Origin: CAVSJA01 sp963728145
GTDB taxonomy: Bacteria > Bacteroidota > Bacteroidia > Chitinophagales > Chitinophagaceae
Reading direction: 5' to 3'
DNA length: 64,000 nucleotides
NCBI GenBank assembly: GCA_963728145.1
Contig: CAVSJA010000007.1
Coordinates: 744,001-808,000, forward strand
Part shown: piece by piece, positions 34,204-42,547 of the stretch
How positions within the stretch are numbered: position 1 is the stretch's first letter
Layout: each line of letters opens with the position of its first letter
Made by a program: the position numbers and the translations under genes
Notes under the pieces: generated by a model
Database searches by the model: none
What the model saw: only the letters and a program-made list of their open reading frames with translations
Told to the model about the DNA's origin: nothing

Positions 34204-35052
34204 ATGAAGAAGATTCTTGTTGGCTTGATCGTAATTGTTTTATGTACCCCGGAAATTGTTTTTGCGCAAAAGCAATTGTACACAGCTCCCTTTGGCGTGC
34301 AGACTTATACTTTTAGAAGAAGTTTTGCAGTTGATCCTGTAAAAACTCTTGATACAATAAAAATGATGGGCTTTACGGAAATTGAGGGTGGGGGAGGAAG
34401 AATGCATCCTACTGAATTCAAGAAACTTTGTGATGAGAGAGGATTAAGTATCCCGTCTACCGGCGCCGGCTATGAGTTATTGGCAAGAGCGCCTGATTCG
34501 GTGGTTTGGCGTGCAAAATTGTTGGGCGCGAAATATGTAATGTGTTCCTGGATTCCACATACCAATGGCAGTTTCAATTTGGAGAATGCAAAGAAAGCAG
34601 TAGAAGATTTCAATAAAGCAGGAAAGATCTTAAAAGAAAATGGTCTGACGTTTTGTTATCACGCTCATGGCTATGAATTCCAACCACATGAAAATGGAAC
34701 CTTGCTCGATTACATCATCAATAATACCAATCCTGACTATGTCTCGTTCGAGATGGATATATTCTGGATTCATTTCGGTGGCGGTGACCCGGTTGCACTA
34801 ATGAAGAAATATGGCTCTCGCTGGAAATTGATGCACGTCAAAGACATGAAAAAAGGTACTCCCAAAGATCTCACCGGCCTTACTTCTCCTGAGAATGATG
34901 TTCCACTCGGAACAGGCGAATTGAATCTTCCTGCAATCCTGAAAGAAGCAAAGCGAATCGGCATTAAACATTACTTCATAGAAGATGAAAGCAGTAACGT
35001 GATCATCCAGGTTCCTCAAAGCGTTCAATTTCTCAAGTCTTTGAAGGAGTAA
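34204..35052 (+). CDS. Exported TIM-barrel sugar isomerase/epimerase
   Basis: The 282-residue product has a signal peptide (about 1-20, ending VFAQ). The AP-endonuclease-2 / xylose-isomerase-like barrel shows FGVQTYTFRR, EIEGGG, FCYHAHGYEF, VSFEMDIFWIHFGG, MHVKDMKKG and YFIEDESS, which supply the usual metal-binding Glu, Asp and His. Closest in type are exported sugar phosphate isomerases/epimerases, though a periplasmic enzyme cannot use a phosphorylated sugar and may act on a keto-sugar. It is the last gene of the oxidation cluster, 46 bases after the GMC gene. Confidence 0.88.
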   Translation: MKKILVGLIVIVLCTPEIVFAQKQLYTAPFGVQTYTFRRSFAVDPVKTLDTIKMMGFTEIEGGGGRMHPTEFKKLCDERGLSIPSTGAGYELLARAPDSVVWRAKLLGAKYVMCSWIPHTNGSFNLENAKKAVEDFNKAGKILKENGLTFCYHAHGYEFQPHENGTLLDYIINNTNPDYVSFEMDIFWIHFGGGDPVALMKKYGSRWKLMHVKDMKKGTPKDLTGLTSPENDVPLGTGELNLPAILKEAKRIGIKHYFIEDESSNVIIQVPQSVQFLKSLKE

Positions 35053-35055
35053 GTT

Positions 35056-35221
35056 TTGGTTGATTGGTTGTTCCTCCCGCCTTTGGCGGGACGGGAATGA
35101 CGGTTGATTAGTTGATTACGTTGACAGGGGATGAAATCCTAAGTCTCAACATAAATAAAAAGGGTCAATGAAGAATTTTCATTGACCCTTTGCTTTATCA
35201 ACTAATTAACCAATCAACTAA
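35056..35221. repeat. Inverted GTTGATT element enclosing a terminator
   Basis: The left side has GGTTGATTGGTTG, a CCCGCC/GGCGGG hairpin (35075-35091), then GGTTGATTAGTTGATTACGTTGAC. The right side (35196-35221) has complementary TCAACTAATTAACCAATCAAC. Between them is a perfect hairpin terminator. The element fills the space between two converging genes. Confidence 0.75.
35159..35191. terminator. Perfect bidirectional terminator hairpin
   Basis: AAAGGGTCAATGAA pairs over 14 bases with TTCATTGACCCTTT around a 5-base loop. It is flanked by A and T runs and lies between converging genes inside the heptad element. Confidence 0.85.
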
Positions 35222-35224
35222 AAA

Positions 35225-35899
35225 CTACTCCTTTTCGCCAGGAAACTTTTCAACTAAATCATCTTCATGTTTGCTGAACTTCGCAATCAACCTTTTTATT
35301 TGTTGTTGCCTGTTAAATAGTTCATCAAATGCATAAGCGGGAATTATCCCAATTAGCCAGATAGCCAATGTTGTCAGCACAGGAAAGTTGAATTGAATGG
35401 AAATAATAACACTCAGCACAAAAAATATGAATCCGAGAAGAGCGTAGTAATTCGCTTGTTTTAGTTTTAGCGCATACCCGTCTTCAGCGAAGTTTTGCTT
35501 GAATGTGGTATTCAAAACCGGCACCCACAAGAAGTAGAACAAGTGCTTTTGAAGCAGGTTCAAATCATCTACAATATTGCGATCTACAAATATTTCAGCC
35601 TGATTGATTAAATTCTCTTTGTAGGATTTAATGTCTTCCTCAGTTACATTTCTTTTTGAAAGCTCGGCAATAGCAATAGTTACTGCCAGTTCTGTATGTT
35701 CGAATTTGTTATCGAGAATTTCCAGCAACTGTCCGATGGAAAACTTTGAATAACTCTGCCTTAACTCCTCTGCGCTCACTGAATTCAGATTTAGGGTATA
35801 AAGATGACGTTTTTTGAAGCCGGGCAAAGGTATAATCAATTCTATCATTTCAGCGGCATATTTTGTCCAAATCTGCCTGAAATTCTTGACCGCGATCAC
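35225..35899 (-). CDS. Membrane protein of unknown function
   Basis: Of up to 224 residues, the N-terminal half is soluble and helix-rich (SAEELRQSYSKFSIGQLLEIL). Two adjoining membrane spans lie at about 150-195 (YYALLGFIFFVLSVIISIQF and VLTTLAIWLIGIIPAYAF). A charged tail follows. The start is uncertain: GTG at 35899, or ATG at 35848 giving 207 residues. It is divergent from the polymerase gene. No family is recognised. Confidence 0.7.
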   Translation of the reverse strand: MIAVKNFRQIWTKYAAEMIELIIPLPGFKKRHLYTLNLNSVSAEELRQSYSKFSIGQLLEILDNKFEHTELAVTIAIAELSKRNVTEEDIKSYKENLINQAEIFVDRNIVDDLNLLQKHLFYFLWVPVLNTTFKQNFAEDGYALKLKQANYYALLGFIFFVLSVIISIQFNFPVLTTLAIWLIGIIPAYAFDELFNRQQQIKRLIAKFSKHEDDLVEKFPGEKE

Positions 35900-35962
35900 G
35901 AAATAATGCTAAAAGTTTTAGTAATCTTGTGTTAAGGATTTTAACAATTAGCCCGGCGACAC

Positions 35963-38923
35963 ATGTATTTGAATTGCAAGACATATTTCAGCTTTCAATA
36001 CGGAACCTATGGAACCGAAGAGTTGGTAAAGGAGGCCGCGGAGCTTGGAGTGAGCACATTGGCGCTAACCAATATTAACAATACCTGCGATACCTGGGAT
36101 TTTGTCGACTTCTGCCAGCAAAATCAGATCAAGCCTGTGGCTGGCGCGGAGATCAGGAATGGCAGCCAGTTACTTTATCTGCTGCTTGCGAAGAATAACA
36201 ATGGATTTAAGTCGATCAATCGCTTTATATCACAACACCTGCACGAGAAAAAAGAATTCCCGCCAAAACCTGAGCTGCCAACAGATGTCTATGTGATCTA
36301 TCCATTTGGTTTATATAAACCGGGTGAACTGGCAGCGCATGAATTGATCGGCATTGAAAGCTCGGAGCTCAACAAATTGTTTGGCAAGGATATCCGGTCT
36401 CATTCGCAGAAATTCGTGATCCGGCAACCTGTAACATTTCAGAATAAGACCTATTACAATGTGCATCGCCTGTTGAGGGCAATTGACAAGAATATTGTAT
36501 TGAGTAAGCAGGAGGAAAAGGATATAGCAGGCAAGCATGAATTTTTTCTGCCCCCATCGTCCTTATTAAAAGCATTCGGCGATTATCCTGGTATTGTAAC
36601 CAATACGATGAAGCTGTTGGATAATTGTTCGATCTCCATCGACTTCAACACCGATAAAACTAAAAAGATCTACTCAGCCACAAGGAATGATGATAAGAAG
36701 TTGTTGGAGAAATTAGCCTTCGATGGATTGCGAAGACGCTATGGCATGAATAATTCTATAGCAGAGGAGAGAGTAGTAAAGGAATTGAAGATAATCAACG
36801 ACCTTGGCTTCAATGCATACTTTCTTGTCGCCTGGGATATACTTCGCTATGCAGAGAACAGGGGATTTTTCTATGTAGGAAGAGGAAGTGGGGCAAATTC
36901 AATTGTGGCCTATTGTTTAAAGATCACTGATGTGGATCCGATAGAGCTTGACCTGTACTTTGAAAGATTTCTCAATCCGTATCGCAGCGTTCCTCCCGAT
37001 TTCGATATCGATTTTTCCTGGAAGGACCGGGATGAAGTGATTGATTATATTTTCAAGCGCTATGGAAAAGAACATGTTTGTCTGTTAGGTTCCTATACAA
37101 CTTTTCAAATGCGGGCAATCATCCGCGAATTGGGAAAAGTGTTTGGATTGCCAAAAGATGAGATCGATCAGTTGGAAGGAACAAATCTGAGAGGGGACAA
37201 GATCCAACGACAAATACTTTATTATGGAAGTCTGATGAAAAACTTTCCGAATCATTTGAGTGTACATGCGGGCGGTATATTGATCTCGGAAGAACCTCTC
37301 GATACTTATACGGCCACCGATCTTCCTCCAAAGAATTTTTATACATCACAGATCGATATGTTCATTGCAGAAAAGATCGGCTTGTTCAAAATCGATATTC
37401 TTTCGCAACGGGGATTGGGTCATATCAGGGAAACAATGGAGATCGTACAGAGGAACAGGCGGATTTCAATTGACATTCACGATATAGAAAAATTCAAAAA
37501 AGATAAAAAAGTCGCGGATCAGATCCGAAGTGCAGATACAATTGGTTGTTTCTATATTGAAAGTCCGGGCATGAGGCAGTTATTGAAGAAACTGCGATGC
37601 GATGACTATATCACCCTGGTAGCTGCTTCATCCATTATTCGTCCCGGAGTTTCGCTTTCGGGAATGATGAAACAATACATCCACCGTTACCATAACCCGA
37701 ATGGATTTGAATACCTGCATCCGAAATTGAAGGAATTGCTACAAGAAACCTATGGTGTAATGGTATACCAGGAAGATGTGATCAAAGTTGCACATCATTT
37801 TGCCGGATTGGATATGGCCGAAGCAGATGTGCTGCGTCGGGCAATAAGCGGTAAGTACCGGAGCAGGAATCAGTTTGAAAAGATCCGGGAAAAGTTTTTC
37901 AGGAATTGCAAAGAATATGGTTACGCCGATAACATAACAAAAGAGCTGTGGCGACAGATTGAAAGTTTCGGCGGCTATTCATTTTCAAAGGCACATTCGG
38001 CATCATTTGCCGTAGAGAGTTATCAAAGTCTTTTCCTGAAAACCTATTATCCTGCAGAATTCATGGTAGCCGTGATCAATAACTTCGGTGGGTTTTATGC
38101 AAGGGAATTATATTTCCACGAGCTCAAAAAAACCGGCGTGAGTATTCACGCGCCATCTTGCAATGAAAGTGATTGGCTTACCAATATCGATGGAACAACA
38201 GTGTATATGGGATTTATTCATATTGACGGATTGGAGGAAAAGCTTTGTACTAATTTGATATGCGAAAGAACAAGGAATGGAAACTATTTGCACCTGCAGG
38301 ACTTCATTGAAAGGTTGCGCCCGGGATTGGAGCAATTGAATATTCTTATTCGAATTGGCGCCTTCCGGTTTACCGGTAAGAATAAAAAGGAATTACTATG
38401 GGAAGCGAACTTTCTTCAAAAGAAAAACAGCAATCATTCCACAGCAGCTTCTTTGTTCAAAGAAAAGCCATTGGAGTTTCGCTTACCCATTTTGCAACAA
38501 AACCCGCTGGATGACGCGATTGATGAAATTGAACTATTGGGCTTTCCTCTTTGCAATGTATTTGAACTTGCCGATGATGACCTGACCACTTACATTCCCG
38601 CGGCTGAGATCAGCAATCATCTTGGAAAAGAAGTATTGGTACTCGGCTATCTCGTCACGTCAAAGCCAGTTAACACTATCCACAACGAGACCATGATCTT
38701 TCATACTTTTTTGGATTCAGCGGGAAATTGGCTCGACACGATATTCTTTCCCCCGGTTGTAAAACGTACACAGGTGAATGGAAAAGGATTTTATCGTATG
38801 CAGGGTAAAGTGGTGGAAGAGTTTGGCGTTTTTTCCATCGAAGTCAGTTATGCGAAGAAGGTGGGGATTAAGACACGAGAACAAAAAGCTAATGAGCTAC
38901 GAGCCGCGAGCCGCGAGCTTTAA
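35963..38923 (+). CDS. dnaE: DNA polymerase III alpha-type (second, short DnaE) polymerase
   Basis: The 986-residue product is a C-family polymerase, shorter than the usual DnaE1 of about 1160. The PHP domain (about 1-180) is degenerate: TYFSFQYGTYG and LALTNINNT lack the usual His and Asp ligands. The catalytic palm has GRGSGANSIVAYCL (about 310) and PDFDIDF with Asp348 and Asp350. The thumb/fingers and helix-hairpin-helix follow, ending with an OB fold (about 890-970). The tau-binding tail is absent. This suits an auxiliary polymerase such as DnaE2, but no ImuB or DinB gene is adjacent. Its last residues (ELRAASREL) are the translation of a heptad array. Confidence 0.92.
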   Translation: MYLNCKTYFSFQYGTYGTEELVKEAAELGVSTLALTNINNTCDTWDFVDFCQQNQIKPVAGAEIRNGSQLLYLLLAKNNNGFKSINRFISQHLHEKKEFPPKPELPTDVYVIYPFGLYKPGELAAHELIGIESSELNKLFGKDIRSHSQKFVIRQPVTFQNKTYYNVHRLLRAIDKNIVLSKQEEKDIAGKHEFFLPPSSLLKAFGDYPGIVTNTMKLLDNCSISIDFNTDKTKKIYSATRNDDKKLLEKLAFDGLRRRYGMNNSIAEERVVKELKIINDLGFNAYFLVAWDILRYAENRGFFYVGRGSGANSIVAYCLKITDVDPIELDLYFERFLNPYRSVPPDFDIDFSWKDRDEVIDYIFKRYGKEHVCLLGSYTTFQMRAIIRELGKVFGLPKDEIDQLEGTNLRGDKIQRQILYYGSLMKNFPNHLSVHAGGILISEEPLDTYTATDLPPKNFYTSQIDMFIAEKIGLFKIDILSQRGLGHIRETMEIVQRNRRISIDIHDIEKFKKDKKVADQIRSADTIGCFYIESPGMRQLLKKLRCDDYITLVAASSIIRPGVSLSGMMKQYIHRYHNPNGFEYLHPKLKELLQETYGVMVYQEDVIKVAHHFAGLDMAEADVLRRAISGKYRSRNQFEKIREKFFRNCKEYGYADNITKELWRQIESFGGYSFSKAHSASFAVESYQSLFLKTYYPAEFMVAVINNFGGFYARELYFHELKKTGVSIHAPSCNESDWLTNIDGTTVYMGFIHIDGLEEKLCTNLICERTRNGNYLHLQDFIERLRPGLEQLNILIRIGAFRFTGKNKKELLWEANFLQKKNSNHSTAASLFKEKPLEFRLPILQQNPLDDAIDEIELLGFPLCNVFELADDDLTTYIPAAEISNHLGKEVLVLGYLVTSKPVNTIHNETMIFHTFLDSAGNWLDTIFFPPVVKRTQVNGKGFYRMQGKVVEEFGVFSIEVSYAKKVGIKTREQKANELRAASREL

Positions 38924-39008
38924 TGCTTATATGATGTGAGTTGCTTCTCACGCTATATTTCTAAAAAATATCTAAAGCTCGCAGCTCATGGCTCACAGCT
39001 CACAGCTA
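38888..39008. repeat. Inverted GAGCCGC/GCTCACA heptad element spanning two stop codons
   Basis: The left arm (38888-38923) lies inside the last codons of the polymerase gene and ends at its TAA. The right arm (38973-39008) ends at the stop of the converging lipoprotein gene. Between them GTGAG...CTCAC forms a small hairpin. Units are 7 bases (GAGCTAC, GAGCCGC). Confidence 0.75.
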
Positions 39009-39278
39009 TTTTTCTTCCGTAACCGAAGTTCCATCCGGGCTTATATGGACCTCCATCTCCTTTCCATCAACCTTGAACTCTGCACCAAAGAAAAAGACTC
39101 CATCTTCCTTTTCAGCTTCCCATTCATCCACGTTCACGTTCGGATATTTCGCCCTAAATGCATCCAGTACAGCCTTAGGAACTTCAGACTCCTTGATAAC
39201 AAACTCGTCTGATGAAGAGCAGGAATTAAGCAGGAGAGTGAGAGCAGTAATGGTCACGATGATGGAGATTTTTTTCAT
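39006..39278 (-). CDS. Small PepSY-like lipoprotein
   Basis: The 90-residue product has a signal peptide with lipobox NSC (Cys20). One PepSY-like/BLIP-type unit follows (VPKAVLDAFRAKYPNVNVDEWEAE, then GKEMEVHISPDGT). It is lipid-anchored in the periplasm. Proteins of this type may bind or inhibit proteases; that is a family idea only. A -7 box is seen upstream. Confidence 0.8.
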   Translation of the reverse strand: MKKISIIVTITALTLLLNSCSSSDEFVIKESEVPKAVLDAFRAKYPNVNVDEWEAEKEDGVFFFGAEFKVDGKEMEVHISPDGTSVTEEK

Positions 39279-39309
39279 AATGAGAAGTTTTGGTAAGTAG
39301 TTATGCCTA

Positions 39310-39317
39310 CAAAACTA
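39310..39317 (-). promoter_or_regulatory. -7 box of the PepSY-like lipoprotein gene
   Basis: On the minus strand TAGTTTTG is an exact TAnnTTTG match, 32 bases before the ATG at 39278. No TTG lies at the usual distance, so only the -7 part is supported. Confidence 0.35.
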
Positions 39318-39486
39318 AGTTCCGCGCTTCAAAACTTACACATTTGCTTTCCGTTAACAACTATTTGGCTCAATCCTTGCGTTCTATAGGTGACCCAAAC
39401 CTGCAACTCCGTTGCCGTAGACCAGGTCCGATCTTCCTTCCTGAAAACCATCACCGTACAAAACAAATCAACCAAAAGACGTACAC

Positions 39487-40338
39487 ATGCGAAAGCTTTT
39501 TCTTCTGTGCCTCCTGCTTCCGGTTATTGGGTTTGGGCAACAAAATTTGCACCTCACATTATCTGGAGGAATTACAAGCTACCAGGGCGATCTGCAGGGC
39601 AAATACTTTTCCCTTGATCAATCCAATGGAGGATTAGGATTTGGACTTAAATATGATTTAAATCCACATTTTGCGCTGAGAACTAATTTCTTTTTTACCC
39701 AGGTTGGCGCTACTGATGCAAAGAACGAAGAACATCTCCGGTTCAGAAACTTAAGTTTCAATACAAAGATTGCTGAAGGAAATCTTGTTGCAGAATACAC
39801 GTTGTTCGATCTCGATGAAAGAAAATTCTCTCCTTATGCATTCGCAGGATTGGGAGTTTACCATTTCAATCCATATGCTTTCGATACAGTGGGCAACAAA
39901 GTTTTTCTAAAGCCATTGAGCACCGAGGGGCAGGGACTATCAACACACCCTGATCGCAAACCTTATTCTTTAACTCAGCTAAATCTTCCTTTCGGAGCCG
40001 GTCTAAAGTGGAGGGTGAGCGATAATGTTGTTGTCGCATATGAATTGGGATTTCGTAAACTGTTTACCGATTACCTGGATGATGTGAGCAAGACTTATGT
40101 TGACCAGGCGACTCTATTAAGTGAGCGTGGTCAATTGGCTGTTGATATGGCTTATCGTGCTGATGAATCAGGTCATGGTGATCCGGTTTACCCTGCGGAT
40201 GGAACGATTCGTGGTGGAAGCAAGTACAAGGATTGGTATTATACACAGGGAATAACTTTGTTCATTGGACTAAATGGGCGTAGTGGTATGCGGGCAACAC
40301 GGGGAAAGCAAAGATTGGCATGTCCAACAAATCTTTAA
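39487..40338 (+). CDS. Outer-membrane protein, DUF6089-like barrel
   Basis: The 283-residue product has a signal peptide (about 1-18, ending GFGQQ). DUF6089-type sequence follows: LHLTLSGGITSYQGDLQG, FGLKYDLNPHFALRTNFFF, FSPYAFAGLGVYHFNPYAF and QLNLPFGAGLKWRVSDN, i.e. an eight-stranded barrel. Its C-terminal tail after GLNGRSG is basic and not barrel-like. The function of the family is unknown. A terminator follows 65 bases after the stop. Confidence 0.85.
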   Translation: MRKLFLLCLLLPVIGFGQQNLHLTLSGGITSYQGDLQGKYFSLDQSNGGLGFGLKYDLNPHFALRTNFFFTQVGATDAKNEEHLRFRNLSFNTKIAEGNLVAEYTLFDLDERKFSPYAFAGLGVYHFNPYAFDTVGNKVFLKPLSTEGQGLSTHPDRKPYSLTQLNLPFGAGLKWRVSDNVVVAYELGFRKLFTDYLDDVSKTYVDQATLLSERGQLAVDMAYRADESGHGDPVYPADGTIRGGSKYKDWYYTQGITLFIGLNGRSGMRATRGKQRLACPTNL

Positions 40339-40402
40339 GAATACAACTCTTCATTTATAGTTATGGGCTCTAAAACTAAGTTTTAGTAGCACCAGATAGA
40401 CG

Positions 40403-40434
40403 ATGGAGCGGCTTTGACCGCTCCATTTTTTTTA
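40403..40434 (+). terminator. Rho-independent terminator of the DUF6089-like gene
   Basis: ATGGAGCGG pairs with CCGCTCCAT around a 6-base loop and is followed by seven or more T. Confidence 0.88.
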
Positions 40435-40437
40435 TGC

Positions 40438-40570
40438 AAATAATCAATAATTAATAATTAATAATCAATAATCGGTAATAGCTTGATGAATTGGGAATCG
40501 CTGATGACGCCAGAATTATTGATGATTGATTATTATTGATTATTAATTATTGATTATTGATTATTGATTG
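40438..40570. repeat. Inverted TAATCAA AT-rich heptad element
   Basis: The left arm (about 40438-40480) is made of AATAATC/AATAATT units. The right arm (about 40512-40570) holds the complement, ATTATTG and GATTATT. It lies after the terminator and before the UbiD-type gene, so between same-strand genes. The right arm ends 36 bases before that gene's ATG. Confidence 0.75.
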
Positions 40571-40606
40571 AATAAATTGCAGCTTGTTTGTAAATCAACG
40601 CACGCG

Positions 40607-42547
40607 ATGGCATATAGAAATCTAAAGGAGTTTATTGACGTACTGGAAAGGAATAATGAGCTTGTTCGCATAAAGACGTACGTAGATCCGCGACTGGAAA
40701 TGGCTGAAATCACGGACCGTGTAAGTAAGACATCCGGTGGGGGCAAAGCTTTATTATTTGAAAATACCGGTTACGATTTTCCGGTATTGATGAATGCTTA
40801 CGGAAGTGAGCGAAGAATGTGTCTTGCCCTTGGTGTTCAAAGGCTCGATGATATTGCAAAAGAGATTGAAGATTTGTTCAAGCTCTTATCTTCCCCAAAG
40901 GAAAACATTATCGACAAACTGAAGCTATTGCCAAAGCTGAACCAGTTTGGAAGCTGGATGCCAAAGACAAAAAGCGGCAGGGGGGAATGCCAGGAAATTG
41001 TCTGGAAAGATTCTCCAGATATCAATAAGCTTCCTGTAATTACGTGCTGGCCAAAGGATGGGGGTCCATTTGTCACACTCCCGGTAATTCATACCAAGGA
41101 TCCCAATACAGGGATCAGAAATGTGGGCATGTATCGCATGCAGGTGTTCGGACCCACTCTGACGGGGATGCATTGGCATAAACATAAAGTAAGCGCCAAA
41201 CATTTCAGTGAATACAAAAAGCTTGGAAAGCGCATGCCCGTCGCCGTTGCATTGGGCGGAGATCCGGTATATGCCTATGCGGCAACTGCTCCTTTGCCGG
41301 AGAATGTGGACGAATATATGCTCGCTGGATTTTTGCGAAAGAAAAAAGTTGAGTTAGTTCGTTGCATTACCCAACCAGATGTTGAAGTGCCTGCGGATGC
41401 AGATTTCATAATTGAAGGCTATGTCGATCCGAATGAAGAAATGATTTGGGAAGGACCGTTTGGGGACCATACCGGTTACTATTCATTGCCCGATTGGTAT
41501 CCAAAGTTTCATATCACTGCGATCACGCATAAAAAGAATGCAATTTATCCCGCAACAATAGTAGGTATACCTCCGCAGGAAGATGCCTGGCTAGGAAAAG
41601 CAACAGAAAGGATTTTCCTCGCGCCAATAAAAATGACCATGGTGCCTGAAATGGTGGACATGGATATGCCAGTCGAAGGTGTATTTCACAATCTTGTAAT
41701 TGCGCAAATCAAAAAGGATTATGCAGGACAGGGACAGAAAGTAATGAATGCGTTATGGGGAGCCGGGCAAATGATGTTTAATAAGATCCTTGTAATTGCA
41801 GGTGAAGAGGTGAAAATTCAAAACTATAAGAGTTTGGCCCAATCAGTTTTTAAAAACCTGAACCCGGCTACTGATATTTATTTCTCGCAGGGACCAATGG
41901 ATGTGTTAGATCACAGTTGCAGCAAACTGGGCTTTGGCGGAAAAATGTGTATTGACGGTACGGTTAAAACGGAAGAAGAGCTTAATGAAAATTTCGGTTG
42001 GGAAACTTATAATTCAACACTGGACGAAGATTTGCTTAAATCAAAATTCCCGGAGATCGCGGCGGTGAATTTTTCATTGGCAAAACAGGGTATTCCCTGT
42101 TTGATTATTTCCGCCAGGAAGAACCGTCTCGGACAAATCAAAGAATTGCATAAACAAATCGCGGAACTGGCCGAAATGGAATCCATAAAAATAATCCTCT
42201 ATGTTGAGCATACAGTAAATGCAAAGGACCTTCCCATTGCATTATGGCGTTTCTGCAATAATCTCGATCCGAAAAGAGACAGCATATTGGCGCAGCGCAA
42301 TTCTCATATTATAGCTGGCAGGCAATGGGCATGCATGGGCCTGGATGGAACAATCAAAACAAAAGAGATGGACAATTTTGGAAGGGATTGGCCGAATATT
42401 ATTGTTGCGGATGATGAGACTATTGCCAATGTGGATGCAAAATGGGATCAATTAGGATTGGGAGAATTAATTCCATCGCCATCTTTAAAATTCAAAGGCC
42501 AGCTTTATGGTGAAGAAGCCATCGCGGCAAATGCTACTTCGATTTAA
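40607..42547 (+). CDS. UbiD-family (prenylated-FMN) decarboxylase
   Basis: The 646-residue product starts MAYRNLKEFIDVLERN, the usual UbiD N-terminus. EMAEITDRV, the IRNVGMYRMQV strand, EGPFGDHTGYY with the catalytic Glu region, and KATERIFLAPIKMTM follow. It is longer than E. coli UbiD (about 500), as is usual in Bacteroidota. Likely reaction: decarboxylation of an aromatic acid in menaquinone biosynthesis, needing the UbiX-made cofactor. The ATG at 40607 is preferred over an upstream TTG. Its stop overlaps the converging DUF3857 gene by 14 bases. Confidence 0.9.
   Translation: MAYRNLKEFIDVLERNNELVRIKTYVDPRLEMAEITDRVSKTSGGGKALLFENTGYDFPVLMNAYGSERRMCLALGVQRLDDIAKEIEDLFKLLSSPKENIIDKLKLLPKLNQFGSWMPKTKSGRGECQEIVWKDSPDINKLPVITCWPKDGGPFVTLPVIHTKDPNTGIRNVGMYRMQVFGPTLTGMHWHKHKVSAKHFSEYKKLGKRMPVAVALGGDPVYAYAATAPLPENVDEYMLAGFLRKKKVELVRCITQPDVEVPADADFIIEGYVDPNEEMIWEGPFGDHTGYYSLPDWYPKFHITAITHKKNAIYPATIVGIPPQEDAWLGKATERIFLAPIKMTMVPEMVDMDMPVEGVFHNLVIAQIKKDYAGQGQKVMNALWGAGQMMFNKILVIAGEEVKIQNYKSLAQSVFKNLNPATDIYFSQGPMDVLDHSCSKLGFGGKMCIDGTVKTEEELNENFGWETYNSTLDEDLLKSKFPEIAAVNFSLAKQGIPCLIISARKNRLGQIKELHKQIAELAEMESIKIILYVEHTVNAKDLPIALWRFCNNLDPKRDSILAQRNSHIIAGRQWACMGLDGTIKTKEMDNFGRDWPNIIVADDETIANVDAKWDQLGLGELIPSPSLKFKGQLYGEEAIAANATSI

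Noticed and set aside
35963..38923. ImuA-ImuB-DnaE2 mutagenesis cassette
   Set aside because: Only the polymerase is present; neighbours are an unknown membrane protein and a small lipoprotein.
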